Shown here piece by piece: positions 7,873-16,541 of a stretch of DNA of 41,764 nt. Both the position numbers and the translations under genes were made by a program. The notes beneath the pieces were generated by a model. The model was not told the origin of the DNA. It saw only the letters and a list, made by a program, of their open reading frames with translations, and did no database searches. Source of the stretch: Lachnospiraceae bacterium (lineage in GTDB: Bacteria > Bacillota > Clostridia > Lachnospirales > Lachnospiraceae); contig CASJPF010000032.1 in the NCBI GenBank assembly GCA_949383255.1, positions 1 through 41,764 of the forward strand. The letters are read 5' to 3'. How positions within the stretch are numbered: the first letter of the stretch is position 1; every line of letters starts with the position of its first letter.

Positions 7873-8170
7873 ATCACATAATAATCGTGGATTTGGTCAA
7901 ATAGAAAGTACCGCCAGGAGAGAAATATTTGCCGAAATACGTTCTGCAGGTGTAATTGAAAAATATGAGGCACAAAGGGCAGGGATAGATATTTCAATAA
8001 TATTTAAGGTTGATACAGACTCATATAAGGCTGCATTGATTGATGGAAAATGTCCAGATATAGTGGAATATGACGGTATGACATACAGAATTTGTGATGT
8101 GCGCAGAAAAAAATCATACGCAAATACAGAAATTGTATGTAAAGAGGATAATATATATGGCACGGTTTGA
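7835..8170 (+). CDS. Head-tail adaptor / head closure protein (SPP1 gp16-like)
   Basis: GTG 7835 gives the N-terminus M-R-N-E-L-I-T-L, which matches how these adaptors usually begin; an upstream GTG at 7823 would add four residues. It starts within the previous gene and has no strong ribosome binding site, so translation is probably coupled. The 111-aa beta-rich protein contains R-R-E-I-F-A-E, A-Q-R-A-G-I-D and a terminal D-G-M-T-Y-R-I-C-D-V-R, typical of the family that closes the head after packaging. It overlaps the following gene by 14 bp. Confidence 0.8.
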   Translation: MRNELITLVTIIESHNNRGFGQIESTARREIFAEIRSAGVIEKYEAQRAGIDISIIFKVDTDSYKAALIDGKCPDIVEYDGMTYRICDVRRKKSYANTEIVCKEDNIYGTV

Positions 8171-8600
8171 TATATATCATGATGGAATAGATTTGGATGA
8201 ATTATTTCATATTGATTTTGATGAGATTGCGGAGGAAGCGTTAAAAGAGGCTGCGCCAGTTCTTGAAAAAAGCATGAAGGCAGCAGTGCAGGCTTGTGTT
8301 GGGCATTCAGGGGATTCAGAGCTTGTGAAATCAATAAAGGCAAATAAGCCAAAGAAAGCAAGAAATGGCGCATGGATAGTAAATGTGACATTTAAGGGTT
8401 ATTCCAAGACTAAAGTATATCATGCAAAGAAGAGTAAGCGTACATATCCTGTAAGCAATGCATTGAAAGCTATATGGAAAGAGTATGGTATTGCTGGAAG
8501 ACAGCCTGCGCATCCGTTTCTTGCAAAAGCAGTTAATGATGCAGAAGGTGAAGCATTAAATATTATACAGAAAAAATTTGATCAGAAAGTAGGAAAATAA
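8157..8600 (+). CDS. HK97 gp10-like tail-completion protein
   Basis: ATG 8157 (M-A-R-F-D-I-Y) is chosen because AGAGGATAATATAT precedes it; an upstream in-frame ATG at 8094 would lie deep inside the adaptor gene with no site. The 147-aa protein shows the gp10 pattern: helical N-terminus, basic centre (K-P-K-K-A-R-N-G-A-W-I-V-N-V-T-F-K-G) and the near-invariant G-I-A-G-R-Q-P-A-H-P-F-L-A-K-A followed by a long helix. It acts at the head-tail interface. The next gene starts right after its stop (TAAATGG). Confidence 0.88.
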   Translation: MARFDIYHDGIDLDELFHIDFDEIAEEALKEAAPVLEKSMKAAVQACVGHSGDSELVKSIKANKPKKARNGAWIVNVTFKGYSKTKVYHAKKSKRTYPVSNALKAIWKEYGIAGRQPAHPFLAKAVNDAEGEALNIIQKKFDQKVGK

Positions 8601-8951
8601 ATGGATTTGACAGATATATTGATGCAGTTGGCAACTGTAACAGGAATACAGGTATATCAAGATATATGTATAGATGAGGACACAGACAAATATATCACCT
8701 GTGTATATCAAGATGAAAGACCCGCTTTATGTGCGAATAACCGCGTACTTGCTGATCAGTGTGACATCTATGTAAATCTGTATACCCCATCGGGTTTTGA
8801 TTATTTTGGGGTAAAGAGACAAATAAGAGATTATTTGGAAGAAAAGGAATTTGTAATAAATTCTATCCATTCTGGACTTGAAGATGACATTTCTGGAAAT
8901 AAAATACGAAGAACAACATTCGACTGCAAATATGTAGGATTTAGAGAGTAG
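8601..8951 (+). CDS. Tail terminator / minor tail protein
   Basis: The ATG at 8601 touches the previous stop. This 116-aa protein has alpha/beta alternation with Y-I-T-C-V-Y-Q-D-E-R-P, a central D-I-Y-V-N-L-Y-T-P-S-G and an R-R-T-T-F-D-C-K-Y-V-G-F end. It fits the size and position of tail terminators (gpU/gp17-like), which cap the tail tube before joining the head. Family membership is inferred from the constant order gp6, gp16, gp10, terminator, major tail protein. Confidence 0.75.
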   Translation: MDLTDILMQLATVTGIQVYQDICIDEDTDKYITCVYQDERPALCANNRVLADQCDIYVNLYTPSGFDYFGVKRQIRDYLEEKEFVINSIHSGLEDDISGNKIRRTTFDCKYVGFRE

Positions 8952-8965
8952 GAGGAAATAGAATT

Positions 8966-9586
8966 ATGGCATTTATAGGATTGATGCAACCATATGTAGC
9001 GAGGTTGGTTGATGAGGAGCAGAAAAAATATACAGATTGTTTCTTATGTGGAGAGGCGATTAGTGTGAATATAACGCCGAATTATAACGAGGCAAAGCTG
9101 CATAGCAATAATCGTCTTAAAGAGTATGTGAAGGAATTTAAAGATGGCAATATGACATTAGGGACAGATACCTTGCCAATAGAGGCATCAAGAGTATGCT
9201 TCGGGCATGAAGTTAGCGAGGATAACAGGGAAGTAACATATAAGACAAATGATTCAGCAAATTATGTTGGGGTTGGTTTTTTTGCTGATGAAATTATTGA
9301 TGGCAAAAGGGAATATGTTGCTACAGTTGTATATAAAGTAAAGTTTGGAGAGGCTTCAAACGAATACTCTACCAAAGGAGATAATATTGAATTTAAAACA
9401 CCTAAAATTGAGGGAGTAATAGCAGGGCTTAGTAATGGTGAGTGGAAAACAACCAAAATATTTGACACAGAATCTGAGGCGGATAAATGGCTTCAGGATA
9501 TTTTTGGATATAAGAAAACAGAACCAGGCGGTGGATCAGGAAATACGAGTTCTGCATCAGCATACAAAACAATAAAAACCAAATAG
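8966..9586 (+). CDS. Major tail protein (phi13 family)
   Basis: ATG 8966 follows AGGAGG. The 206-aa protein has the phi13-type major tail pattern: M-x-F-I-G-L-M-Q-P-Y-V-A-R near the start, then G-E-A-I-S-V-N-I-T-P-N-Y-N-E-A, D-T-L-P-I-E-A-S, N-Y-V-G-V-G-F-F and K-G-D-N-I-E-F-K-T-P-x-I-E-G. These tube subunits stack to form the tail. A Gly/Ser-rich C-terminal tail (PGGGSGNTSS) is flexible and probably surface exposed. Confidence 0.92.
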   Translation: MAFIGLMQPYVARLVDEEQKKYTDCFLCGEAISVNITPNYNEAKLHSNNRLKEYVKEFKDGNMTLGTDTLPIEASRVCFGHEVSEDNREVTYKTNDSANYVGVGFFADEIIDGKREYVATVVYKVKFGEASNEYSTKGDNIEFKTPKIEGVIAGLSNGEWKTTKIFDTESEADKWLQDIFGYKKTEPGGGSGNTSSASAYKTIKTK

Positions 9587-9621
9587 TTAGATGTAGTCAT
9601 GCAGAGGGGGGAAATAACAAG

Positions 9622-9999
9622 ATGTATGAACATACAGAAACGGTAGTTCTTGCAGGGAAGGAATATCCAATTAGATGTAATATCAATGTGCTTGCTGAAA
9701 TCCAAGAACAGTTTGGAACAATATCTAATTTTACAATGCTTATAGCTGGGGTAAGGGTTGCCAAAGATGAAAACGGTAATGCAATGATGGATGATGACCA
9801 TAAAATTATATTTGAGCGTTGTGACCCATCAATTCGGGCAATTGCAGCAATCCTTCCTTGTATGCTTACAGAAGCATCTAAAGATACGGAACTGGAAGAG
9901 GCTATTGATGCGGTCAACAATGCTCGATTTGAATTATATAGAACAGCATTACAGATGCATAAAGAATTAGATAAATGCTTTGAGCGAAAAAACGTGTAG
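9622..9999 (+). CDS. Tail assembly chaperone, short form (gpG-like)
   Basis: ATG 9622 follows AGAGGGGGGAAATAACAAG. The 125-aa zero-frame product is acidic and mostly helical, with L-A-G-K-E-Y-P-I-R-C-N-I-N-V-L-A-E-I-Q-E near the start and the size and position of gpG-type chaperones between the major tail protein and tape measure. Chaperones of this type coat the tape measure during assembly. The gene ends in the codons CGA AAA AAC GTG TAG, which include a -1 slippery heptamer, so a longer fusion form is expected. Confidence 0.85.
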   Translation: MYEHTETVVLAGKEYPIRCNINVLAEIQEQFGTISNFTMLIAGVRVAKDENGNAMMDDDHKIIFERCDPSIRAIAAILPCMLTEASKDTELEEAIDAVNNARFELYRTALQMHKELDKCFERKNV

Positions 10000-10226
10000 T
10001 CCGTCAGAGGGGAAATGGGAATGAAAGTGATAAGATAGACTTCTGGCGGATTATCGCACAAGGAATACATATGGGACTTACAAAAGAAGAGACAGAGCAT
10101 TTGTATATGGGAGAGTATATGGATTTGTTCGATGCATACAAGGAGATACATAACATGACAGTAAAGAAAATGCTGTATGTTATTCCTGACAGGCTGGACA
10201 AGCCTGTCAGTATGCTGAATCTGTAG
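9622..10226 (+). CDS. Tail assembly chaperone, -1 frameshifted long form (gpGT-like)
   Basis: A -1 slip at A-AAA-AAC (9987-9993) bypasses the TAG at 9997 and enters a 77-codon open frame (9993-10226) with no usable start of its own. It reads R-V-V-R-Q-R-G-N then D-F-W-R-I-I-A-Q-G-I-H-M-G-L-T-K-E-E-T and ends in P-V-S-M-L-N-L. The fusion is about 201 aa: 124 residues from the zero frame plus 77. In lambda and many siphophages the equivalent gpG/gpGT pair is made in a fixed ratio by -1 frameshifting, and the T extension contacts the major tail protein. The frame leaves only 10 bp before the tape measure start. Confidence 0.85.
9987..10049 (+). promoter_or_regulatory. Programmed -1 frameshift signal (slippery site plus stem)
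   Basis: The heptamer A-AAA-AAC sits in the zero frame at 9987-9993. After a 7-nt spacer, CCGTCAGAGG (10001-10010) can pair over 10 bp, with two G-U pairs, with CTTCTGGCGG (10040-10049) around a 29-nt loop. Slippery site, short spacer and downstream stem are the standard parts of a -1 frameshift signal. Confidence 0.85.
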
Positions 10227-10236
10227 GGAGGCATAT

Positions 10237-13200
10237 ATGGCAGAAAAGAAAATCGGTGGAAAACTTGTAATAGATGGTGAGGCGGAATTTCGTGCAAATC
10301 TGACAAGCGCAAAGACAGCGATGAGCAAATTTCAAAACGAATTGAAGTTAGTTAATACAATATATAAGGATAACGCCAATTCGCTTGCGGCATTGCGGGA
10401 TAAACAGCAAGTATATATTAATCTTCAAGAAGAACAGCGTAACAAAGTAAGTCTGTTTACAGATATTCAAGATAAGGCGGTTAAAAAATACGAAGAAGAA
10501 CAAAAAATGTTGTCTAGTCTTAGGCAAAGAAAAGAAGAACTGAATACTGCATTAGAAAGAGCAAAAGAAGAATACGGAGAAAACAGTGAAGAAGTTAAGA
10601 ATCTGACTGATGAGTTAGCTGATGCAAATGACCAGTATGAGGCACAAGAAAGGGTTGTACAAAAAACTGGTGATAGAGTAAACAAATATAAAAGTGATCT
10701 AAACGGAGCAGAGGCGGAGCTTGCAGAACTCAATGATGAAGTAGATCGGAATACACAATATCTGACAGAGGCAGAAAACTCTATAGATGGATGTGCGACA
10801 TCTATTGACCAGTATGGAAATGAAGTACAGGAATCAACGGATAAAACTTCTGTATTTGCCGATGTTTTAAAGGCGGAACTTTTATCCAGTGTCATAAAGG
10901 AAGGCATTAAAAAGATTGCAGATGGTATTGAGAAAATTGCAACGTCTGCAACACAGGCAGGAAGTACCTTTGAGGCATCTATGTCACAAGTAGCTGCTAC
11001 TATGGGGATGACGACAGAGGAAATTGCAAATGGAAGTGCGGAATATGAATTGTTGAGTAAGGCAGCACAAGATTGTGGAAAAGCAACTATGTTTTCTGCG
11101 TCACAATCTGCAGAAGCGCTAAATTATCTTGCTTTGGCAGGATATGATGCAGAGAAGGCTGCAGCGACATTGCCAAGAGTATTAAATCTTGCAGCAGCAG
11201 GCGGACTTGAACTTGGATATGCAAGTGATCTGGTGACAGATTCTATGGCGGCATTAGGACTTCAAACCAGTGAATTGGATAAGTATATTGACGAGATGGC
11301 AAAAACATCACAGAAGTCAAATACAAGTGTTTCACAACTCGGTGAGGCTACACTTGTGTGTGCAGGTACCGTATCTATTACAGGGCAAAGCTTAGAGACT
11401 ATGAACACTGCGCTTGGTGTTATGGCAAACAATGGACTAAAAGGTGCCGAGGGAGGCACACATTTGCGAAATATTTTGCTATCTCTTTCCGCACCAACAG
11501 ACAAGGCTGCAAGTGCGATAAAGTCTTTGGGATTGCGGGTGTATGATTCCAAGGGAGATATGCGCGACCTGAACGATATTTTGACCGACATGAATAATTT
11601 GACATCTGATATGACAAAGGGAGACAAGACTCAACTGATAAATACAATCTTCAATAAGACTGATATTGCTGCTGTAAATGCATTGTTGAAAAGCACTAAT
11701 GGGGAATATAGTGATTTAAATGCGCAGATAAATGATTGTTCTGGAGCAGCACAGGCAATGGCAGATACTTTAAATGATAACCTGAAAGGCAGAGTAACGA
11801 TCCTCAAGAGTGCGCTTGAAGGACTTGGCATAACTGCATATAACCTTTTTGATGATGAAATGAAATCTGCCGTAGATTCTGCTACAGATGCTGTAGGAAA
11901 ACTGCAAGATGAGATTGATAATGGTGATTTGGGTGTATCTTTGAGGAATATGTCGACAGCATTAGGAGAATTTGCTGTAAATGCAATTGGTGCAGCAGAA
12001 AATGCACTTCCAATGTTGATAAATGGATTAACATGGTTATTGGAAAACGGAGAGATTGTTGCTGGATTAATAGGAGGTGTGACATCGGCAAAAGTTACCT
12101 ACACTGTGGCTACAGAAGCAGCGACCATTGCACAGAAGCTATTTAATGTTACAGCCAATGCCAATCCTTATATATTCCTTGCTACAGCGATTGCAGGTGT
12201 AATTGGTGCAATAACTTTGTATGCAAAAACTGCGGATAAGGAAACAGTGCAGCTTACAGAATCTACTAAGAAATTGATAGATGCATCTGAGAAATTGAAC
12301 GATGAGACAGCGGATGCAGTACGAAAACGAGAGGAATCCGTATCGAATCTTGAGAATGAACGAAAAGCTTGTATAAGACTTGTTGACGAACTGGATGAGT
12401 TGCAAAGCAAAACTGTATTGACAACATCAGAGCAAGCGAGACAGGCAGCAATCGTTGATGAGCTGAATAACTTAATGCCTGAATTGAACCTTAGCATCGA
12501 TGAACAGACGGGGTTGACAAATATGTCAACGGAAGCTCTGCACGGAAATATTAATGCGCAGATGGAATTGATAAAACTTCAGTCAGCAAGAGAGCAGCAA
12601 AAGGAGATTACAGATGAACTTGTCGAGGCTGAAATTCACCTTGCTGAACTTACTGCAGAACAAGAAGCGGCAAAAACCAGACTAGCAGAGGCTGAGGAGA
12701 GAATAAATGCTGCACTGGCGGAACAGGGAGAGCACGCAAGGGTAAGTGAGGAGGCACTAGAAGAGTATGCACGTGCAGAAGAAGATATTGAGGCTTTGCG
12801 CATACAGATAGATGAGACAACAGGGACAGTAAATAACCTGAAAGGAGAATATGAACAGACTACTCAGTATATTGCAGAGACAGAAGCATTTACAAGTGCC
12901 GCAGAAGCTATAAAAATGCTTGGTGATGTTGCATTGGGTACAGGAGATGATATAGCTGTAATGTCAGATGACGTTATAGAAGAATATAACAAAATGTATA
13001 CTGATCTTCAGAAGAGTATTAATGGGCAAATAGATTTGTTTTCAAAGTTTTCTGCTGAGACAAAAATATCTTCCGAGGAAATACTGGAAAATATGCAATC
13101 TCAAATTAATGGTGTATCTGAGTGGGCTGAAAATATGGATGAATTGGCAGACAGAGGAATTAACAAAGGGCTTTTGAAATATTTAGCAGATATGGGGCCA

Positions 13201-14157
13201 CAAGGAGCAGGATATGTAGCAGCGTTTGTAGCTATGACTGATGCTCAACTGAAAGAAGCCAATAAAATGTTTGAAGAATCAGTGAAACTGAGTGACTCAT
13301 CTGCGATGAATATAACGGATTCGTATTTTAGTGCAGGAGAAGATGCCACACAAGGATTTATAGATGGAGTGTCTGGTGAAATGGAGGAAGCTATCGCAGC
13401 GGCAGAAGAACTGAGTAAAAGCACTCTCAAAGCATTAAAAATAAATTTAGATATTAATTCTCCATCTAAAAAGACTATGGAATTAGGAGAGAGTTTTGAT
13501 GAAGGCTTGCAGAAAGGAATAGGTAATAATACAAAAAATGTTCTGAATGCAATTAAACAGCTTACTAAGACCATGCTCACTGAAACAAAGACAGGTATAC
13601 CACCCAAAGAATATGAACAGATTGGCACACAAGTTATAGAAGGATTTAGAAATGGTATTGAATCTGGCAAGAGCAGAATACTTGAATCTATCCGATCAAT
13701 GTGTGAACAAACAATTCAGGCAGCAAGAGACAAGCTTGATATACATTCACCCTCAAAAGCTTTTGCGTATCTGGGTGAAATGTCTGGCGAAGGTTATACA
13801 TCTGGGTGGATAGACAGTATGAAGGATATAGACAGCACGATTATAGAAAATCTTCCGGATATGGTATTGCTCAATGATGAGATGTGTGATTCATATGAAA
13901 AAATGGTGCAAGATGCCAAGAATTTTTGTCAACAGATTTTAGGAGTTAATACAGCAATTGAAACTGTTGGCAATGAATATAATGAAACAATGCTGGATAT
14001 TACAGATGATACATCTGTGACAAAAGCCTGTGAAAATATAAGTGAACTTGGGGAAGCTGCATTAAACACTGGCGAGGATATTACAATAATGTCCAAAGAG
14101 ACAATAAAAGCATATGCGGAGATGTATTCATCTATTGCTGAAAAAGTAGAAAATTAA
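10237..14157 (+). CDS. Tail tape measure protein, N-terminal part (TP901 family), ends at an in-frame TAA
   Basis: ATG 10237 follows GTAGGGAGG. The protein sets tail length. Residues 20-185 are coiled coil; about 245-480 match the TP901 tape-measure core (A-A-T-M-G-M-T, F-S-A-S-Q-S-A-E-A-L-N-Y-L-A-L-A-G-Y, G-A-E-G-G-T-H-L-R-N-I-L). Hydrophobic segments lie around 590-665, including a probable membrane helix at 643-663, followed by coiled coil to about 880. From there a 212-aa module begins that occurs three times. The open frame stops at TAA 14155-14157 in the middle of the second module and continues in the same frame from ATG 14158, so the ancestral protein was about 1871 aa. Confidence 0.9.
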   Translation: MAEKKIGGKLVIDGEAEFRANLTSAKTAMSKFQNELKLVNTIYKDNANSLAALRDKQQVYINLQEEQRNKVSLFTDIQDKAVKKYEEEQKMLSSLRQRKEELNTALERAKEEYGENSEEVKNLTDELADANDQYEAQERVVQKTGDRVNKYKSDLNGAEAELAELNDEVDRNTQYLTEAENSIDGCATSIDQYGNEVQESTDKTSVFADVLKAELLSSVIKEGIKKIADGIEKIATSATQAGSTFEASMSQVAATMGMTTEEIANGSAEYELLSKAAQDCGKATMFSASQSAEALNYLALAGYDAEKAAATLPRVLNLAAAGGLELGYASDLVTDSMAALGLQTSELDKYIDEMAKTSQKSNTSVSQLGEATLVCAGTVSITGQSLETMNTALGVMANNGLKGAEGGTHLRNILLSLSAPTDKAASAIKSLGLRVYDSKGDMRDLNDILTDMNNLTSDMTKGDKTQLINTIFNKTDIAAVNALLKSTNGEYSDLNAQINDCSGAAQAMADTLNDNLKGRVTILKSALEGLGITAYNLFDDEMKSAVDSATDAVGKLQDEIDNGDLGVSLRNMSTALGEFAVNAIGAAENALPMLINGLTWLLENGEIVAGLIGGVTSAKVTYTVATEAATIAQKLFNVTANANPYIFLATAIAGVIGAITLYAKTADKETVQLTESTKKLIDASEKLNDETADAVRKREESVSNLENERKACIRLVDELDELQSKTVLTTSEQARQAAIVDELNNLMPELNLSIDEQTGLTNMSTEALHGNINAQMELIKLQSAREQQKEITDELVEAEIHLAELTAEQEAAKTRLAEAEERINAALAEQGEHARVSEEALEEYARAEEDIEALRIQIDETTGTVNNLKGEYEQTTQYIAETEAFTSAAEAIKMLGDVALGTGDDIAVMSDDVIEEYNKMYTDLQKSINGQIDLFSKFSAETKISSEEILENMQSQINGVSEWAENMDELADRGINKGLLKYLADMGPQGAGYVAAFVAMTDAQLKEANKMFEESVKLSDSSAMNITDSYFSAGEDATQGFIDGVSGEMEEAIAAAEELSKSTLKALKINLDINSPSKKTMELGESFDEGLQKGIGNNTKNVLNAIKQLTKTMLTETKTGIPPKEYEQIGTQVIEGFRNGIESGKSRILESIRSMCEQTIQAARDKLDIHSPSKAFAYLGEMSGEGYTSGWIDSMKDIDSTIIENLPDMVLLNDEMCDSYEKMVQDAKNFCQQILGVNTAIETVGNEYNETMLDITDDTSVTKACENISELGEAALNTGEDITIMSKETIKAYAEMYSSIAEKVEN

Positions 14158-15660
14158 ATGGATTTATTTACAACGTTTGACGGAAAAGCAAAGATGTCCT
14201 CAAAAGATATGCTCAAGAGTATGAGATCACAAGTTGTTGGTGTTGCACAATGGGCTGCGGATATGAATACTCTCGCAGAGCGCGGGATCAATCGGGGATT
14301 GTTACAGCATCTTGCGGATATGGGTCCTACCGGTGCGGGTTATGTATCAACGTTTATCAACATGACAACTGAAGAACTTGCACAGGCTAACGGGCTATTT
14401 GAAACATCACTTGTACTTCCTGATACAACAGCAATGCTTATTACAGATTCTTTCGCATCAGCAGGAATGGACGCTGCAAAAAGGTTTACAGAGCAAATTG
14501 TATTAGGGACGAATGAAATAAGTGACGAATATGAAAAGATGGTGCAAGATGCAGAGACATTTTGTCAACAGATTTTAGGAGTTAATGCGGCAATCGAAAC
14601 TGTTGGTAGTAAATATGACGAAACAATGTTGGATATTGCAGGTGATACGTCTGTGACAAAAGCTTGCGAAAATATCAGTGAATTGGGAGAAGCTGCATTG
14701 GGGACTGGCAATGACATTAGTATGATGTCTAGGGAAAGTATAGTCGCATATCAAGAGATGTATTCTTCTGTTGTAGAAAAAGTGGGTAGTCAAATAGACC
14801 TTTTTTCAGAATTTTCGGGCAAATCAAAAATGTCAGCGGATGATTTGCTTAAAAATATGCAGTCGCAAGTTACTGGTGTTGCACAATGGGCTACAGATAT
14901 AAATACGCTTGCAGATCGTGGGATTAATCAAGGTCTGTTACAACATCTTGCGGATATGGGACCTACTGGTGCGGGTTATGTGTCAACTTTTGTTAGTATG
15001 ACAGATGAAGAACTTTTACATGCTAATAGATTATTTGAGACATCACTTGTACTTCCTGATGCGACAGCTACTCTTGTGGCAAATTCATTTGCACAGGCTG
15101 GAAAAGATGCGGCAAGAGGATTTGCAGATGGGATTGAGTCTAGTACAAATGAAGTTGTGGATGCATCTGAATCTATGTCTTGTGATTCTCTTGATACTGT
15201 TATGACAACATTAGATGAGCATTCACCTTCCAAAAAAACTGAAGAAATGGGAAAGAATTTTTCCGAAGGGTTGCGAATTGGAATTGATGAGCGCAAGGCA
15301 AATGTTTTGAACGTAATAAAGTTGCTAACAAATGCTATGTTGACAAATACGAAAAAAAACGTAGTTGAAAATGAGTATATGGAAATAGGCAGACGGGTTG
15401 CAGAGGGAATGAGGAATGGTATAGAAACTGGAAGGAGCGCAGTTTTGGAATCCGTGAGAACGTTATGTGAAGAAACAATTCAAACTGCCAAAGATAAATT
15501 GGATATACATTCGCCTTCAAAAGCTTTTGCATATCTAGGTAAAATGTCTGGTGAAGGTTATATCACAGGCTGGGAAGATACTGTTGAGAATATTAACAAT
15601 ACTATCGCAGATACATTTCCAGATATGCCAGGTGTTAGTTCGCATAATAATGCAAGTATA
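12900..15660 (+). repeat. Three tandem protein modules (212 aa spacing) in the tape measure gene
   Basis: The motif set ELGEAALGTG...MYSS...QIDLF, GVAQWA-D-NTLADRGIN-GLLQHLADMGP-GAGY and a following F-x-x-S helix occurs three times. Copies 2 and 3 are closest: Y-E-K-M-V-Q-D-A at 13893 and 14529 are exactly 636 bp (212 codons) apart, and long stretches match at DNA level. The H-S-P-S-K-K and H-S-P-S-K-A-F segments after copies 1 and 3 are also duplicated. Tape measure length sets tail length, so module number should alter the virion tail. Confidence 0.85.
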
Positions 15661-15852
15661 GTTGGAGTAGATACATCTCGAATATCTGATATGTGCGAAA
15701 AAATCTATAGTATCATAGCACAGTACATGCCAGGTATGTCTAAAATGCAAATGGTAACAGATACAGGTGCTCTAATAGGACAGCTTGTACCTAGAATCGA
15801 TAAGGAATTGGGCGATATAGGATACTATAAGAGTAGGGGCGGATATGAATGA
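14158..15852 (+). CDS. Tail tape measure protein, C-terminal part (continues in the same frame after TAA)
   Basis: This 564-aa frame continues the tape measure protein directly after the TAA. In the two other module copies the same point reads Q-I-D-L-F (CAA ATA GAC/GAT); here it reads stop-M-D-L-F (TAA ATG GAT). No ribosome binding site precedes ATG 14158, so expression would need termination-reinitiation at TAAATG or stop-codon readthrough. The segment holds the rest of module 2, module 3 and the C-terminal end with H-S-P-S-K-A-F-A-Y-L-G-K-M-S-G-E-G-Y. It shows no further damage, which argues for recent mutation or retained function. It overlaps dit by 4 bp. Confidence 0.8.
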   Translation: MDLFTTFDGKAKMSSKDMLKSMRSQVVGVAQWAADMNTLAERGINRGLLQHLADMGPTGAGYVSTFINMTTEELAQANGLFETSLVLPDTTAMLITDSFASAGMDAAKRFTEQIVLGTNEISDEYEKMVQDAETFCQQILGVNAAIETVGSKYDETMLDIAGDTSVTKACENISELGEAALGTGNDISMMSRESIVAYQEMYSSVVEKVGSQIDLFSEFSGKSKMSADDLLKNMQSQVTGVAQWATDINTLADRGINQGLLQHLADMGPTGAGYVSTFVSMTDEELLHANRLFETSLVLPDATATLVANSFAQAGKDAARGFADGIESSTNEVVDASESMSCDSLDTVMTTLDEHSPSKKTEEMGKNFSEGLRIGIDERKANVLNVIKLLTNAMLTNTKKNVVENEYMEIGRRVAEGMRNGIETGRSAVLESVRTLCEETIQTAKDKLDIHSPSKAFAYLGKMSGEGYITGWEDTVENINNTIADTFPDMPGVSSHNNASIVGVDTSRISDMCEKIYSIIAQYMPGMSKMQMVTDTGALIGQLVPRIDKELGDIGYYKSRGGYE

Positions 15853-16541
15853 CAGGTGTAAGATTTGGAGAGATACATAGTTATCGTGATTTAGGATTAG
15901 CACTAAGCAGTGTTGAGATTACGCCACCAGAACCTAAAGTATACAGAATAAGTGTTGCGGGAGCAGATGGCGATATTGATATAACGGGAGCACTGACAGA
16001 TGGTGATGTGAAATATGAACGAAGGATACTTACTATTGAATTTGCAATGTTAGGTGATAACAGAGATATACATAATAAGTACAGTGAAGTAATGAATGCC
16101 ATTCATGGCAAGGAGTTTTCTGAAATTGTATTTGACGATGATGGTAACTATTTTTACACTGGGCGCGTGAGCGCAACAGCGTTAAGCAGTGAACCACTAA
16201 AAGGCACAATAATAGTACAATGTGTTGTAGATCCATACAAATATGATTGGGGAGATAATTGGCTTTGGGATCCATTTAGTTTTGAAACAGGCGTCATAAA
16301 TGAAATGTACAATTTAGAAGTGAAAGGGAGATTAGAGGTGGTCTTTATTGGACAACGAAAAAAATATGTTCCCACAATAACAGTATCATCTGCAATGGCA
16401 GTGCAGTATAAGGATAAAAACTATAGCCTGTCTACAGGGAAAAATAAGATATTTGATATAAAATTTCAAGAGGGTAATAATTATCTGGTGTTTTCTGGAC
16501 ATGGTGTTATATCAATCGAAAATATAGGAGGTAGTTTGTAA
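15849..16541 (+). CDS. Distal tail protein (Dit)
   Basis: ATG 15849 overlaps the tape measure stop (ATGA). The 230-aa protein has the siphophage Dit pattern: V-R-F-G-E-I-H-S-Y-R-D-L-G-L at the N-terminus, D-G-D-I-D-I-T-G-A-L-T-D-G-D-V-K-Y-E-R-R, the H-G-K-E-F-S-E-I-V-F-D-D-D segment and a jelly-roll-like C-terminal domain. Dit forms the hexameric hub at the tail tip between tube and Tal/baseplate. The next gene begins on its last stop base (TAATG). Confidence 0.9.
   Translation: MTGVRFGEIHSYRDLGLALSSVEITPPEPKVYRISVAGADGDIDITGALTDGDVKYERRILTIEFAMLGDNRDIHNKYSEVMNAIHGKEFSEIVFDDDGNYFYTGRVSATALSSEPLKGTIIVQCVVDPYKYDWGDNWLWDPFSFETGVINEMYNLEVKGRLEVVFIGQRKKYVPTITVSSAMAVQYKDKNYSLSTGKNKIFDIKFQEGNNYLVFSGHGVISIENIGGSL

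Noticed and set aside
9597..10328. 243-codon minus-strand open frame
   Set aside because: Antisense to the tail chaperone, its frameshift extension and the tape measure start; the + strand explains the whole stretch.
14155..14157. TAA read as a sense codon (alternative genetic code)
   Set aside because: Many genes in the same prophage end in TAA at sensible places, so TAA is a normal stop here.
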